Shown piece by piece: positions 41,522 to 49,775 of a stretch of DNA of 64,000 bases (positions within the stretch are counted from its first letter, which is position 1; every line of letters begins with the position of its first letter). The position numbers were made by a program, and so were the translations under genes. This DNA comes from an uncultured Muribaculum sp. (GTDB lineage Bacteria > Bacteroidota > Bacteroidia > Bacteroidales > Muribaculaceae). The stretch covers positions 62,001 to 126,000 of the forward strand of contig CAJUMZ010000003.1 of NCBI GenBank assembly GCA_910587665.1, written 5' to 3'. A model generated the notes under the pieces. That model was not told where the DNA came from and searched no databases. It was given only the letters and a program-made list of their open reading frames with translations.

Positions 41522-43135
41522 CTATTCAATTCCGCCGATATTTAAAATATCCTGTTCAAAAGTTTCACGGTTTTTTGCCCTGCTTTTAAGCTTGTTTCGA
41601 TATGTATACACCGTATTAAGCGACAAGCCGAGAAAACGCGCCATCTGGGCACTATCTTCCAGTCCAAGACGCATAAAGGCAAGTATGCGCAACTCATGCG
41701 TGAGTTTTTTAGGGTCGGAAAGCACAAACTTCTTATCTTCAATCAATAGGCAATTTACATCGGAAATGAAGTCAGGGTAAATATTGATAAACGCATTGTC
41801 AAAAACGTCATAAAACAATTTGCTTTGCTCCTCAATAAACCTTCCCGATTTCACCATATTATAAAGGTCTTCAATCTGCCCCGCCATAATCTTACGGCTC
41901 ACAGTGCGATTGAATTCTTCAAGTTTGTCCATATAGACCGAGCACAAGGATAGAAATTCCGCAATATAAGTCTCCCTGACGACATTTGCCTTGACAAGCT
42001 TGGCTTTCAACTCACTAAGCCTCCGCAATTCGCGCACCTTATTACGCATTATCACAAACACGAGGAAACATATCAATATCAGACATGCAGATATCGCCCA
42101 AAGTATCCGGGTATATTTCTCCCTCTGAATGCGGTAGGCGCTATCTACCACCGGGAACGCACCGGCGACATGAACGCTCCTTATATAGGCGCCACTCGCC
42201 GCAATATCTTCCTGCGATCTGAGCATGTAGCTATATGCACGCTTCACATCACCACGTTCATAAAGCCGCGCGCCAATCTGACGCATCGCCTCCCCGTCGA
42301 TAATTGCATTATGAGCCTCAAAATGAGCGTTTAATGTCATAAAGTAAAGCCACATTTCCCAACGCCCCCTCATAAATTGAGCCACAGACAGGTTGGACGC
42401 GGTATCACCGAAATACATATTATCCATGTCAATTGTCTCAAGATAATCGCTAAGAGTAGTCATTGCCAGCGACAATTGCCCGGCGCCAAGATAATGGCAT
42501 CCAAGGAAAAGCCTGTATTCAGGCTCATCCTGCGGAGTAACGGCAAGAAGCGAATCATTATAAGCCAAATATTTATTAAAATATTTTTCGTCAAGAGCAC
42601 GTGGAGAATAAAGAGATGTGATACAAAGGAATGCAGACCTGGCATTTCTGAAGAAAGTACGCTTTAAGTCATCATCAAGGTGCATATCGCCAACCGAGTC
42701 AATACGCATTATAGCTTCATGAACGTATCCGCGAAGCGGCATCACATCAATCTGATTAAGATAAATCCTAACAGCACGTAAAGAGTCGTTATTTTCACGA
42801 GCAAGGGCTATAGCCCTTTCCGAATAATGCCAGAATGAGTCAACCTGTATATGGCGGAACGAAGTCACAAGACGCTCAAGGATAACAATCTCTTCGTCAT
42901 AATGAATACCCAGCGAAGATAGCTCGTGACGGAGTGAATCTATCCGCAAATTGACGCTATCGATTTTCTCCCGGCGCTGCTCCAAAGCGACGTCAAAAGC
43001 CTTCAACGCCCTGTCTACAGGCGCAGGCAGGCTCGAATCAGCAAATACCGGCATCGCAGCCAGGTATAACAGCACAATCAGCAATAGACGCATGAAAGAG
43101 TAGCACATTCTGTTGAAATGATAATTTATCGGCAT
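41522..43135 (-). CDS. DUF6377-type membrane-anchored regulator, second copy
   Basis: The frame has 537 residues; the true start may be an internal Met (residue 15) with the signal sequence MRLLLIVLLYLAAMPVFA. A TPR-like extracytoplasmic region (about 35-340) is followed by a transmembrane helix (about 345-366, ILWAISACLILICFLVFVI). A cytoplasmic domain ends in a LuxR-like helix-turn-helix (LRILAFMRLGLEDS, LSLNTVYTYRNKLKSRA). The last 150 residues align closely with the copy at 19211-20800. It probably senses an extracytoplasmic cue and regulates transcription directly. It lies in AT-rich surroundings without an operon partner. The -7 box is 19 bp upstream of the 43135 start. Confidence 0.85.
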   Translation of the reverse strand: MPINYHFNRMCYSFMRLLLIVLLYLAAMPVFADSSLPAPVDRALKAFDVALEQRREKIDSVNLRIDSLRHELSSLGIHYDEEIVILERLVTSFRHIQVDSFWHYSERAIALARENNDSLRAVRIYLNQIDVMPLRGYVHEAIMRIDSVGDMHLDDDLKRTFFRNARSAFLCITSLYSPRALDEKYFNKYLAYNDSLLAVTPQDEPEYRLFLGCHYLGAGQLSLAMTTLSDYLETIDMDNMYFGDTASNLSVAQFMRGRWEMWLYFMTLNAHFEAHNAIIDGEAMRQIGARLYERGDVKRAYSYMLRSQEDIAASGAYIRSVHVAGAFPVVDSAYRIQREKYTRILWAISACLILICFLVFVIMRNKVRELRRLSELKAKLVKANVVRETYIAEFLSLCSVYMDKLEEFNRTVSRKIMAGQIEDLYNMVKSGRFIEEQSKLFYDVFDNAFINIYPDFISDVNCLLIEDKKFVLSDPKKLTHELRILAFMRLGLEDSAQMARFLGLSLNTVYTYRNKLKSRAKNRETFEQDILNIGGIE

Positions 43136-43153
43136 TTCAAGGTATCAATAATA

Positions 43154-43161
43154 CAAAGATA
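43154..43161 (-). promoter_or_regulatory. -7 promoter box of the second DUF6377 gene
   Basis: The minus strand reads TATCTTTG, 19 bp before the ATG at 43135. No -33 element is evident. Confidence 0.5.
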
Positions 43162-43715
43162 GACTAAAAATCCGAATCCGTATCACGATTAACACTTTTT
43201 CACTCACACTTAATCAATCGGGCAATCCAAATTATATATCTTAGCAAAATATCAGAACCAAATAAACAAAAACGGCCGCTTCTCACGAAGTAGCCATTTT
43301 TGTGCCTTTAAAAAAAGGCTTTCAAACCTAACATAAAACACATTTACTATTATGCACTATTTACATTCGTCACATTGTTGGAAAAACTGTCAGTTCGATT
43401 TATATCGTTCTTTCAGCATTACAAAATTAATCATTTGTTTACAATCCACGCAAGCTATACGAATATAGTACAAAAGTTTTAGTATAAAATATAAATTTTT
43501 ATCATTGATAATCAGCAATATTTACCAATTTTATATAAGACGTAGTTAAACTGATATTTGTATGATTTCATATATAACATTTGATATTTAAAACAAAAAG
43601 TCCACTTGTCATCACTGTTAAATACACGCACTATCCACGATCGTATCACGCATGTCATGCCCTTTGTACAAATCAAGGGAAAAGCGCCACAAACCGGGAT
43701 CAAAACAGACACTGA
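43162..43715. other. AT-rich intergenic region with two adjacent hairpins
   Basis: No coding frame is convincing. Near 43266-43319 two consecutive hairpins occur: ACAAAAACGGC-type arms around a TCAC loop, then GCCTTT/AAAGGC. A minus-strand frame at 43512-43829 overlaps the divergent transporter gene and has no family resemblance. Confidence 0.35.
43266..43303. terminator. hairpin with terminator features on both strands
   Basis: Imperfect 17-bp stem with the loop TCAC, T-rich on both outer sides. The minus strand gives CGGCCGTTTTTGTTTATTTGG, a convincing tail. No transcript ending here is obvious. Confidence 0.45.
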
Positions 43716-43747
43716 TTTGCTAATATTAATATTTGGATTTAACTTTG
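43716..43747 (+). promoter_or_regulatory. promoter of the BASS-type transporter, leaderless geometry
   Basis: TTTG (43716-43719), a 20-bp spacer and TAACTTTG (43740-43747). The ATG at 43752 begins 4 bp after the box, so the mRNA should start at or next to the start codon. Confidence 0.65.
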
Positions 43748-43751
43748 CGCC

Positions 43752-44672
43752 ATGAAAGCGACGAAATTCAGACAACAGCTTAAACCGTGGATATTGCCCC
43801 TGGCAATGATTATCGGAATAATCTTTCATGATTATATCGGTATGATAGCGTTTCTGTCGCCATGTCTAATATTCATAATGCTTCTCATCACCTTCTGCCG
43901 TGTGTCAGCCGACGACTTCAAAGTAACCAAATTTATCTGGGCACTTCTTGCCATGCAGATATTCGGCGCGATAGCCGCATACATTATATTAAGACCATTT
44001 AACCCTGACATCGCCCAAGGCACATTTATCTGCATATTCTGCCCCACCGCGACAGCCGCACCGGTAATAACAGGAATGCTCGGGGGTTCTGTACCAAGGC
44101 TTGTCACATATTCAATATTCAGCAATGTGGCTGTAGCGATACTTGCCCCCGCCCTGTTCACCATAATGGGGACAGGCTACGACATAAGTTTTATAGACTC
44201 GGTGATGACAATAAGCGCCAAGGTGTTTCCCCTTATTCTCTCTCCCCTTGCACTTGCCTTGCTGTTTCAGGCATACATGCCACGTGTCCACAAAGAGATA
44301 GCCAACCGACAGTCATTATCATTCTATATCTGGGCTGTGGCTCTTATCATCGTCGTGGGCAATGCCGTCAGCTTTATAATGAAAGAGCCGTCGGACCGCA
44401 TTCCCGAAATGCTGCTGATAGCCGTCGGCGCACTTATTGCTTGCTGCCTGCAATTCATCGTCGGCAGAAAGATCGGGGCAAAACTCGGCGACAAGATATC
44501 GGGCGCACAGGGGCTCGGCCAAAAAAACACGGTGCTTGCCATATGGATGGCACTGACCTACCTCAACCCCATAGCGTCAGTGGGACCTGCCGCATATGTG
44601 GCGTGGCAGAACACGATCAATTCGCTTCAATTGTTTTACAAGGCAAAACATGATCAAAGGCATCCTGTTTAA
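43752..44672 (+). CDS. BASS-family (bile acid:sodium symporter-like) transporter
   Basis: The 306-residue protein is almost entirely hydrophobic with about nine or ten helices. It has FCPTATAAPVITGMLGG in the middle and ISGAQGLGQKNTVLAIWMALTYLNPIAS near the C-terminus, both resembling conserved unwound segments of the BASS/ACR3 fold. The substrate is unknown; organic anions such as pantoate, 2-keto acids or bile acids are possible. The Crp/Fnr-type regulator gene follows after 74 bp on the same strand, which suggests regulation together. Confidence 0.8.
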   Translation: MKATKFRQQLKPWILPLAMIIGIIFHDYIGMIAFLSPCLIFIMLLITFCRVSADDFKVTKFIWALLAMQIFGAIAAYIILRPFNPDIAQGTFICIFCPTATAAPVITGMLGGSVPRLVTYSIFSNVAVAILAPALFTIMGTGYDISFIDSVMTISAKVFPLILSPLALALLFQAYMPRVHKEIANRQSLSFYIWAVALIIVVGNAVSFIMKEPSDRIPEMLLIAVGALIACCLQFIVGRKIGAKLGDKISGAQGLGQKNTVLAIWMALTYLNPIASVGPAAYVAWQNTINSLQLFYKAKHDQRHPV

Positions 44673-44746
44673 TACTTGTTTCGTTAATTTTCAAAACATT
44701 TATTAAATCGGAGTGTTACTATAATAAGATAAGTAATATTACAGTC

Positions 44747-45433
44747 ATGAACAGTATGTATGAGATATTGATGGAGCTTCCGCTATTCAAAGGGGTAAGC
44801 CGCTACAAGCTATCGGAGATCGTTGGCACTACCAAGTTTCATTTCCTGAAATATCTTGCTGATGAAGCGGTGGTTAATGCCGGGGATCCCTGCACACACA
44901 TAGTGTTCATCATCTCCGGCAAGCTAAGGGTGACAATAGCCAACAGCAACAACCGCTTCAGGGTGTCACAGACCCTTGCCGCGCCAAACGTGCTTTCGCC
45001 GGAATTCCTGTTCGGTCGCGCACCGTTCTATCCATGCTCGGCAGTCGCCCTTGAGCCTACGAGCATCTTGCAGATTTCAAAGGCCGACTATACAAAGATT
45101 CTCAACACCGACGAGATATTTCTATTCAACTTCCTCAACGTGCTTTCGCGCAATGCCCAGAAAGCGGTTGACGGCATCCTCGCCATCACCACAGGAAGCC
45201 TTGAAGAGCGTATTGCGTTCTGGATTATCTCGCTGACGCAACCGGGAGGCACCGACATTGCCCTGACCTGCAAGCAGCGCGACCTTTATTCGCTATTCGG
45301 AGTACAGCGCACATCGTTCATATCGACCCTCGACAGTCTGAAAGAACGCGGAATAATCGAATATGACGCCAACGAAATACGCATAAACTCCCGCCAGGCA
45401 CTGCTTGACATACTGCACACTACCGCTGACTGA
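44747..45433 (+). CDS. Crp/Fnr-family transcriptional regulator
   Basis: The 228-residue protein has a cyclic-nucleotide-binding-type beta roll (about 10-125: YLADEAVVNAGDPCTHIVFIISGKLRV). A C-terminal winged helix (about 150-225) includes CKQRDLYSLFGVQRTSFISTLDSLKERGII. The Glu/Arg pattern of a true cAMP pocket is not obvious, and no N-terminal Cys cluster of FNR is present, so the effector is unknown. It lies downstream of the transporter gene and tail-to-tail with miaB (7 bp). Confidence 0.88.
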   Translation: MNSMYEILMELPLFKGVSRYKLSEIVGTTKFHFLKYLADEAVVNAGDPCTHIVFIISGKLRVTIANSNNRFRVSQTLAAPNVLSPEFLFGRAPFYPCSAVALEPTSILQISKADYTKILNTDEIFLFNFLNVLSRNAQKAVDGILAITTGSLEERIAFWIISLTQPGGTDIALTCKQRDLYSLFGVQRTSFISTLDSLKERGIIEYDANEIRINSRQALLDILHTTAD

Positions 45434-45440
45434 CCTACTG

Positions 45441-46796
45441 TCAGCCGACAATTTCACAGATAAGTGTTGCCGACGATGAGCCGGTGACACGCACTTTTGC
45501 AGTATCGCCTATCCGCAACCCACCGCGTGGAAACACGCAAGTCTTGTTCTGCTGGTTTCTGCCCACCATCTGCACTTTTGACCTTTTTGACACACCCTCG
45601 ACAAGCACATCAAAAATTTTCCCAACATCGCGGCGATTGGACTCGGCCGAAAGCTCATTCTGCAAGGCTATCATACGATTTAGCCGGTCTATTTTCACTT
45701 CCTCCGGCACATTGTCGGGCATTGTGCGCGCGGCAAGAGTGCCGGGGCGTTCCGAATACTTAAACATAAAAGCGGAGTCAAATCCCACTTCACGCATAAG
45801 GCTGAGGGTCTCTTCAAAATCAACCTCCGTCTCACCATGAAATCCGGTAAACATATCGGTAGTTATACCGCAGTCGGGAATCGCCCGGCGTATCGCGGCT
45901 ATACGGTCAAGATACCACTCGCGCGTATATTTGCGGTTCATAGCCTTAAGCACGCTGTCGGAGCCCGATTGCACCGGCAGGTGAATATGATTGCATATGT
46001 TGTCGTATGCGGCAATAACGGCAATTATATCGTCGCTCATGTCCTTCGGGTGGCTTGTGGTAAATCTCACTCTCATGTCGGGCGCGGCTTCAGCCACCAT
46101 GGCAAGGAGGCGGGCAAAGTCGATAGTGTCACCATCGGGAGCCACATAATTATATGAGTTGACATTCTGACCGAGCAGGGTCACCTCCTTGAATCCGCGG
46201 TCGCGCAGGTCGGCAAGTTCGTGCAATATGCTCTCCGCCTCGCGGCTACGTTCCCGTCCGCGTGTATATGGCACTATACAGTAAGAGCAGAAATTATTGC
46301 AACCACGCATTATACTTATAAAACCCGACACACGGTTACCGGTAATCTTCATAGGTATTATGTCACGGTAGGTCTCGGTAGTGGAAAGCGTGACGTTGAT
46401 CGCTTTCTCTCCCGCCTCGACAGCACCGATAAGCGCGGGAAGGTCGAGATATGAGTCAGGGCCCGCAACAAGGTCAACGCCGTGATTGGCGATAAGGTCA
46501 TCCTTCACGCGCTCCGCCATGCACCCTATCACACCTATGATAAGATTTCCGTGGCGCTTGCGCCGGAGCGACGCAAGATATTGCAGGCGAGAGTGAATCT
46601 TCTGCTCGGCATTGTCGCGGATGGAGCATGTGTTAAGCATGACGGCGTCAGCCATGTCTATGTCATCGGCCATCTCATATCCTGCCGTAGCCATAACCGC
46701 CGCCACCACCTCACTGTCGGCGACATTCATCTGGCATCCGTAAGTCTCTATATACAGCCGCTTGACTTGTGCGGCGTCATTAAGCTTTTCAGTCAT
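45441..46796 (-). CDS. miaB: tRNA-2-methylthio-N6-dimethylallyladenosine synthase
   Basis: The 451-residue radical-SAM enzyme has the UPF0004 domain (about 10-130: YIETYGCQMNVADSE, LNTCSIRDNAEQK, GVIGCMAERVKD). The three Cys of each domain hold a second 4Fe-4S cluster. The radical SAM CxxxCxxC is in MRGCNNFCSYCIVP, and a C-terminal TRAM domain binds tRNA. It methylthiolates i6A37 in tRNAs reading UNN codons. It shares a divergent, palindromic promoter region with the CoA transferase. Confidence 0.95.
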   Translation of the reverse strand: MTEKLNDAAQVKRLYIETYGCQMNVADSEVVAAVMATAGYEMADDIDMADAVMLNTCSIRDNAEQKIHSRLQYLASLRRKRHGNLIIGVIGCMAERVKDDLIANHGVDLVAGPDSYLDLPALIGAVEAGEKAINVTLSTTETYRDIIPMKITGNRVSGFISIMRGCNNFCSYCIVPYTRGRERSREAESILHELADLRDRGFKEVTLLGQNVNSYNYVAPDGDTIDFARLLAMVAEAAPDMRVRFTTSHPKDMSDDIIAVIAAYDNICNHIHLPVQSGSDSVLKAMNRKYTREWYLDRIAAIRRAIPDCGITTDMFTGFHGETEVDFEETLSLMREVGFDSAFMFKYSERPGTLAARTMPDNVPEEVKIDRLNRMIALQNELSAESNRRDVGKIFDVLVEGVSKRSKVQMVGRNQQNKTCVFPRGGLRIGDTAKVRVTGSSSATLICEIVG

Positions 46797-46846
46797 AATT
46801 TAATCGCAGTATAATAATCAAAATAACTCAACAGCAGGTTGAAAAA

Positions 46847-46888
46847 TTTTGATTGTTGCTCACTTTTATTTACTTTTGTGCAAAAGTA
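46847..46888. promoter_or_regulatory. back-to-back promoters in an 18-bp palindrome (CoA transferase / miaB)
   Basis: On the plus strand TTTTG (46847-46851), a 19-bp spacer and TACTTTTG (46871-46878) form a promoter for the CoA transferase gene. The minus strand has TACTTTTG at 46881-46888 for miaB. The two -7 boxes form a perfect palindrome, TACTTTTG-TG-CAAAAGTA. Confidence 0.6.
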
Positions 46889-46934
46889 CGAATTTTTCCT
46901 TAAAACGACTTTATAACGAAACATTATCACGACA

Positions 46935-48425
46935 ATGTCATTCCCGATCCTTACACCCCAGGAAGCAGCCGACATCATCAAAAACGGTGATAATCTCGGC
47001 ATCTCAGGATTTACAGCCGCCGGTACTCCGAAAGCAGTCACCGAGGCTCTTGCCCAAAAGGCAGAGAAAGAACACGCCGAAGGCAGGCCATTTAAAGTGA
47101 ATATATTTTCAGGCGCATCGACCAATGATCATGTCGACGGAGCCCTCGCACGCGCAAACGCGATCAACAAGCGCACCCCCTACCAGAGTTCAGCCGACCT
47201 CCGCAAGCGCATCAACGCCCACGAGGCAAACTATTTTGACCTTCACCTGTCGGAACTCGCACAGAAGCTTCGTTACGGCACTTTCGGCGACATCGACGTA
47301 GCGATCATCGAGGCCGCACGCGTAAGCGACAACGGAGAGATCCTTCTCGGCACCGGCGTGGGCATGACGCCCACCATAGCCAAGATGGCAAAGAAAATCA
47401 TCATTGAGATCAATGACGCCATACCTGAATCGGTCGAAGGCCTTCATGACCTGTACCTCCCGCTTGACCCTCCCTACCGTCGTGAGATACCAATCTACAA
47501 GCCGAGCGACCGCATAGGCGACACCTTGCTGAAAGTCGACCCGTCAAACATCGTGGGCATAGTGCGCACAAGCTGCACCGACGGAGTCCACGGCTTCTCA
47601 CCCCTTGACACTGTCACCGAACAGATCGGGGCAAACGTGTGCGACTTTCTCATCAACGAGCTGCGCCGCGGCGCAATCCCCGCCACTTTCCTCCCGCTGC
47701 AGAGCGGCGTGGGCAATGTGGCAAACGCCGTATTGTTCGGTCTCGGCGACTCGCCTGAAATCCCTGCGTTTGAGATGTATACCGAGGTTATCCAGGATGC
47801 CGTTGTCGACCTTATGGAACATGGCAAATGTAAATTTGCATCTACATGCTCAATGACATTCTCCGATGCAAAAATGTCGGAGGTATTCAACAACATCGAC
47901 TTCTTCCGCGACAAAATACTCATACGCCCCGGAGAGATATCCAACAGCCCTGAAATCGTAAGACGACTCGGCGTTATCACAATGAACACCGCCCTTGAAG
48001 CCGACATATTCGGCAACATCAACTCAACCCATGTCACAGGCACAAAGATGATGAACGGTATCGGTGGCTCCGGTGACTTCACCCGCAACGCTTATATCTC
48101 GATATTCAGCTGCCCGTCGGTGGCAAAAGGCGGACTCATATCCACCATCGTGCCCATGGTGTCACACCTCGACCACAGCGAACACTCCGTCGACGTGCTT
48201 ATCACCGACCAGGGTATCGCCGACCTCCGCGGAAAATCACCAGTACAGAAAGCGGAGACTATCATCGAGAATTGCGTAAATCCCGAATACAAGCCTCTTC
48301 TCCGCGACTATCTGCGTCTGGCAAAGGGAGGCCACACCCCCCACTCCTTGCATGCCGCGCTCGGCTTCCACTCGACTTTTGCCGAAGAAGGCGATATGCG
48401 CAAGACCGATTGGTCAAAGTTCTAA
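46935..48425 (+). CDS. acetyl-CoA hydrolase/transferase family CoA transferase (succinate-type)
   Basis: The 496-residue protein has the N-terminal CoA-transferase fold (ILTPQEAADIIKNGDNLGISG, a Gly-rich loop) and a C-terminal half with FEMYTEVIQDAV, the likely active-site Glu, and GIGGSGDFTRNAYIS. Members use succinyl-CoA with acetate or propionate. In Bacteroidota this fits succinate/propionate fermentation and recycling of CoA, but the exact pair cannot be read here. It is monocistronic with a strong terminator. Confidence 0.9.
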   Translation: MSFPILTPQEAADIIKNGDNLGISGFTAAGTPKAVTEALAQKAEKEHAEGRPFKVNIFSGASTNDHVDGALARANAINKRTPYQSSADLRKRINAHEANYFDLHLSELAQKLRYGTFGDIDVAIIEAARVSDNGEILLGTGVGMTPTIAKMAKKIIIEINDAIPESVEGLHDLYLPLDPPYRREIPIYKPSDRIGDTLLKVDPSNIVGIVRTSCTDGVHGFSPLDTVTEQIGANVCDFLINELRRGAIPATFLPLQSGVGNVANAVLFGLGDSPEIPAFEMYTEVIQDAVVDLMEHGKCKFASTCSMTFSDAKMSEVFNNIDFFRDKILIRPGEISNSPEIVRRLGVITMNTALEADIFGNINSTHVTGTKMMNGIGGSGDFTRNAYISIFSCPSVAKGGLISTIVPMVSHLDHSEHSVDVLITDQGIADLRGKSPVQKAETIIENCVNPEYKPLLRDYLRLAKGGHTPHSLHAALGFHSTFAEEGDMRKTDWSKF

Positions 48426-48446
48426 GCTACTAACATTCAACCCGAT

Positions 48447-48484
48447 AATTGCAGCGAGGTGAAATTTATCACCTCGCTGCAATT
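48447..48484 (+). terminator. intrinsic terminator after the CoA transferase gene
   Basis: A perfect 16-bp stem (AATTGCAGCGAGGTGA and its complement) with loop AATTTA, followed by a run of T. Confidence 0.92.
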
Positions 48485-48503
48485 ATTTTTTGTCATCAAA
48501 CTC

Positions 48504-48534
48504 TTGACAAGCGGTCAATTATGTTGTAAATTTG
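48504..48534 (+). promoter_or_regulatory. promoter of ftsX and the downstream cluster
   Basis: TTG (48504-48506), a 20-bp spacer and TAAATTTG (48527-48534), giving a leader of about 35 nt before the ATG at 48573. Confidence 0.6.
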
Positions 48535-48572
48535 CAGGTCATTAGGCTATTATCGCCTTAACGACACCATAT

Positions 48573-49445
48573 ATGGAGAAAAAAGGTAAAAAAGGCATAT
48601 CCACGTTTTCAGCACAATTCACGTCGACAGTAAGCGTCACACTGGTGTTACTGTTGCTTGGCATAATCTCCATGCTCGGCATAGCCGCCCGCTCCATCAC
48701 GACAGAAATACGTGAAAACATGGGTTTCAGCGTTATCTTTTCCGATACCGCCACTATAGATGACGTAAACTCGCTGAAAAAACGATTCACCTCATCTCCC
48801 GGTGTGTCGGGCATACTGTATTTTTCTCCCGACGACGCATTGCAGAAATGGCAGGAAGAGACAGGCGAAGACCTGATAAAGGTATTGGGAATAAATCCGC
48901 TTCCCGGAGAGCTTGAGATAAAAGTAAAGGCGGCATATGCCTCATCTGACTCGATCGACAAGATCATCGCCCCCCTTAAGAAGCTTCCATACATAAGCGA
49001 GATCTGTGTCCATTCCGACATGGTCGACTCCATCAACCGCAACATCAAATCGGTGGCAATCATACTGACCGTCATAGCCGGCGCGCTATTGTTCATATCA
49101 TTCGCGCTTATCAACAACACGGTAAGACTAACCGTATATTCACGGCGTTTTCTTATCCACACGATGAAACTCGTGGGAGCGACCGGAGGCTTTATTCGAC
49201 GACCGATAATCAGCAGCAACATCCTCGGAGGACTCGCCGCCGCCATTATTGCCGATCTGATTCTCGCAGGCGCACTGTTTTATCTTCACTCAGCCGACAA
49301 GACAACCGCATCGGCAATACCCTGGGAACACGCGGCATGGGTATTCGCGGGCGTCATAATGACAGGCATATTAATATGTGGCGCCGCATCGCTTTTCGCG
49401 ACCAACAAATATCTTCGCTCCGACTACGACGATATGTTCAAATAA
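48573..49445 (+). CDS. ftsX: cell-division permease FtsX
   Basis: The 290-residue protein has the FtsX layout: one helix near the N-terminus (about 22-45, VSVTLVLLLLGIISMLGIA), a periplasmic domain (about 48-155), and three helices (about 165-285, including VAIILTVIAGALLFISFALI). With FtsE (not in this window) it forms a complex that drives peptidoglycan hydrolases at the septum. It heads a conserved Bacteroidota run: ftsX, DUF3098, uppP, truB, queA. Confidence 0.92.
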   Translation: MEKKGKKGISTFSAQFTSTVSVTLVLLLLGIISMLGIAARSITTEIRENMGFSVIFSDTATIDDVNSLKKRFTSSPGVSGILYFSPDDALQKWQEETGEDLIKVLGINPLPGELEIKVKAAYASSDSIDKIIAPLKKLPYISEICVHSDMVDSINRNIKSVAIILTVIAGALLFISFALINNTVRLTVYSRRFLIHTMKLVGATGGFIRRPIISSNILGGLAAAIIADLILAGALFYLHSADKTTASAIPWEHAAWVFAGVIMTGILICGAASLFATNKYLRSDYDDMFK

Positions 49446-49473
49446 CCGAATAAAACAACTACAATCAACATAT

Positions 49474-49755
49474 ATGGCATCAAACAACCGCAGCAAGACT
49501 GACAAAAACAGCGTCGACATCATCGAGACAGAGCCGCGCAGCCGCTTTGCGCTGACAAAGATAAATTTCATACTAATGGCTGCCGCCGGGCTTGTAATCC
49601 TCATAGGATTTCTACTGATGCTTGGCGGAAGCACAACTACCGAAGCTTTTAATCCCGATATTTTCTCAACGCGCCGCATAGTGGTAGGACCTACACTCGC
49701 GTTTCTCGGATTCATATTCATGGGCGTGGCAATCATATACCGCCCGCGTAAATAA
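49474..49755 (+). CDS. DUF3098 small membrane protein
   Basis: From the ATG at 49474 the protein has 93 residues: a polar N-terminus followed by two helices (KINFILMAAAGLVILIGFLL and IVVGPTLAFLGFIFMGVAI) around a short loop. This is the DUF3098 family, found beside ftsX and uppP in Bacteroidota; its function is unknown. The longer frame start at 49378 lies inside ftsX. Gaps to its neighbours are 28 bp and 20 bp. Confidence 0.85.
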   Translation: MASNNRSKTDKNSVDIIETEPRSRFALTKINFILMAAAGLVILIGFLLMLGGSTTTEAFNPDIFSTRRIVVGPTLAFLGFIFMGVAIIYRPRK

Positions 49756-49775
49756 AACATTTAAACCGAACTACA

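Noticed and set aside
43512..43829. Minus-strand frame of 105 codons overlapping the transporter
   Set aside because: It has no recognisable domain and overlaps the start of a well-supported membrane transporter gene and its promoter.
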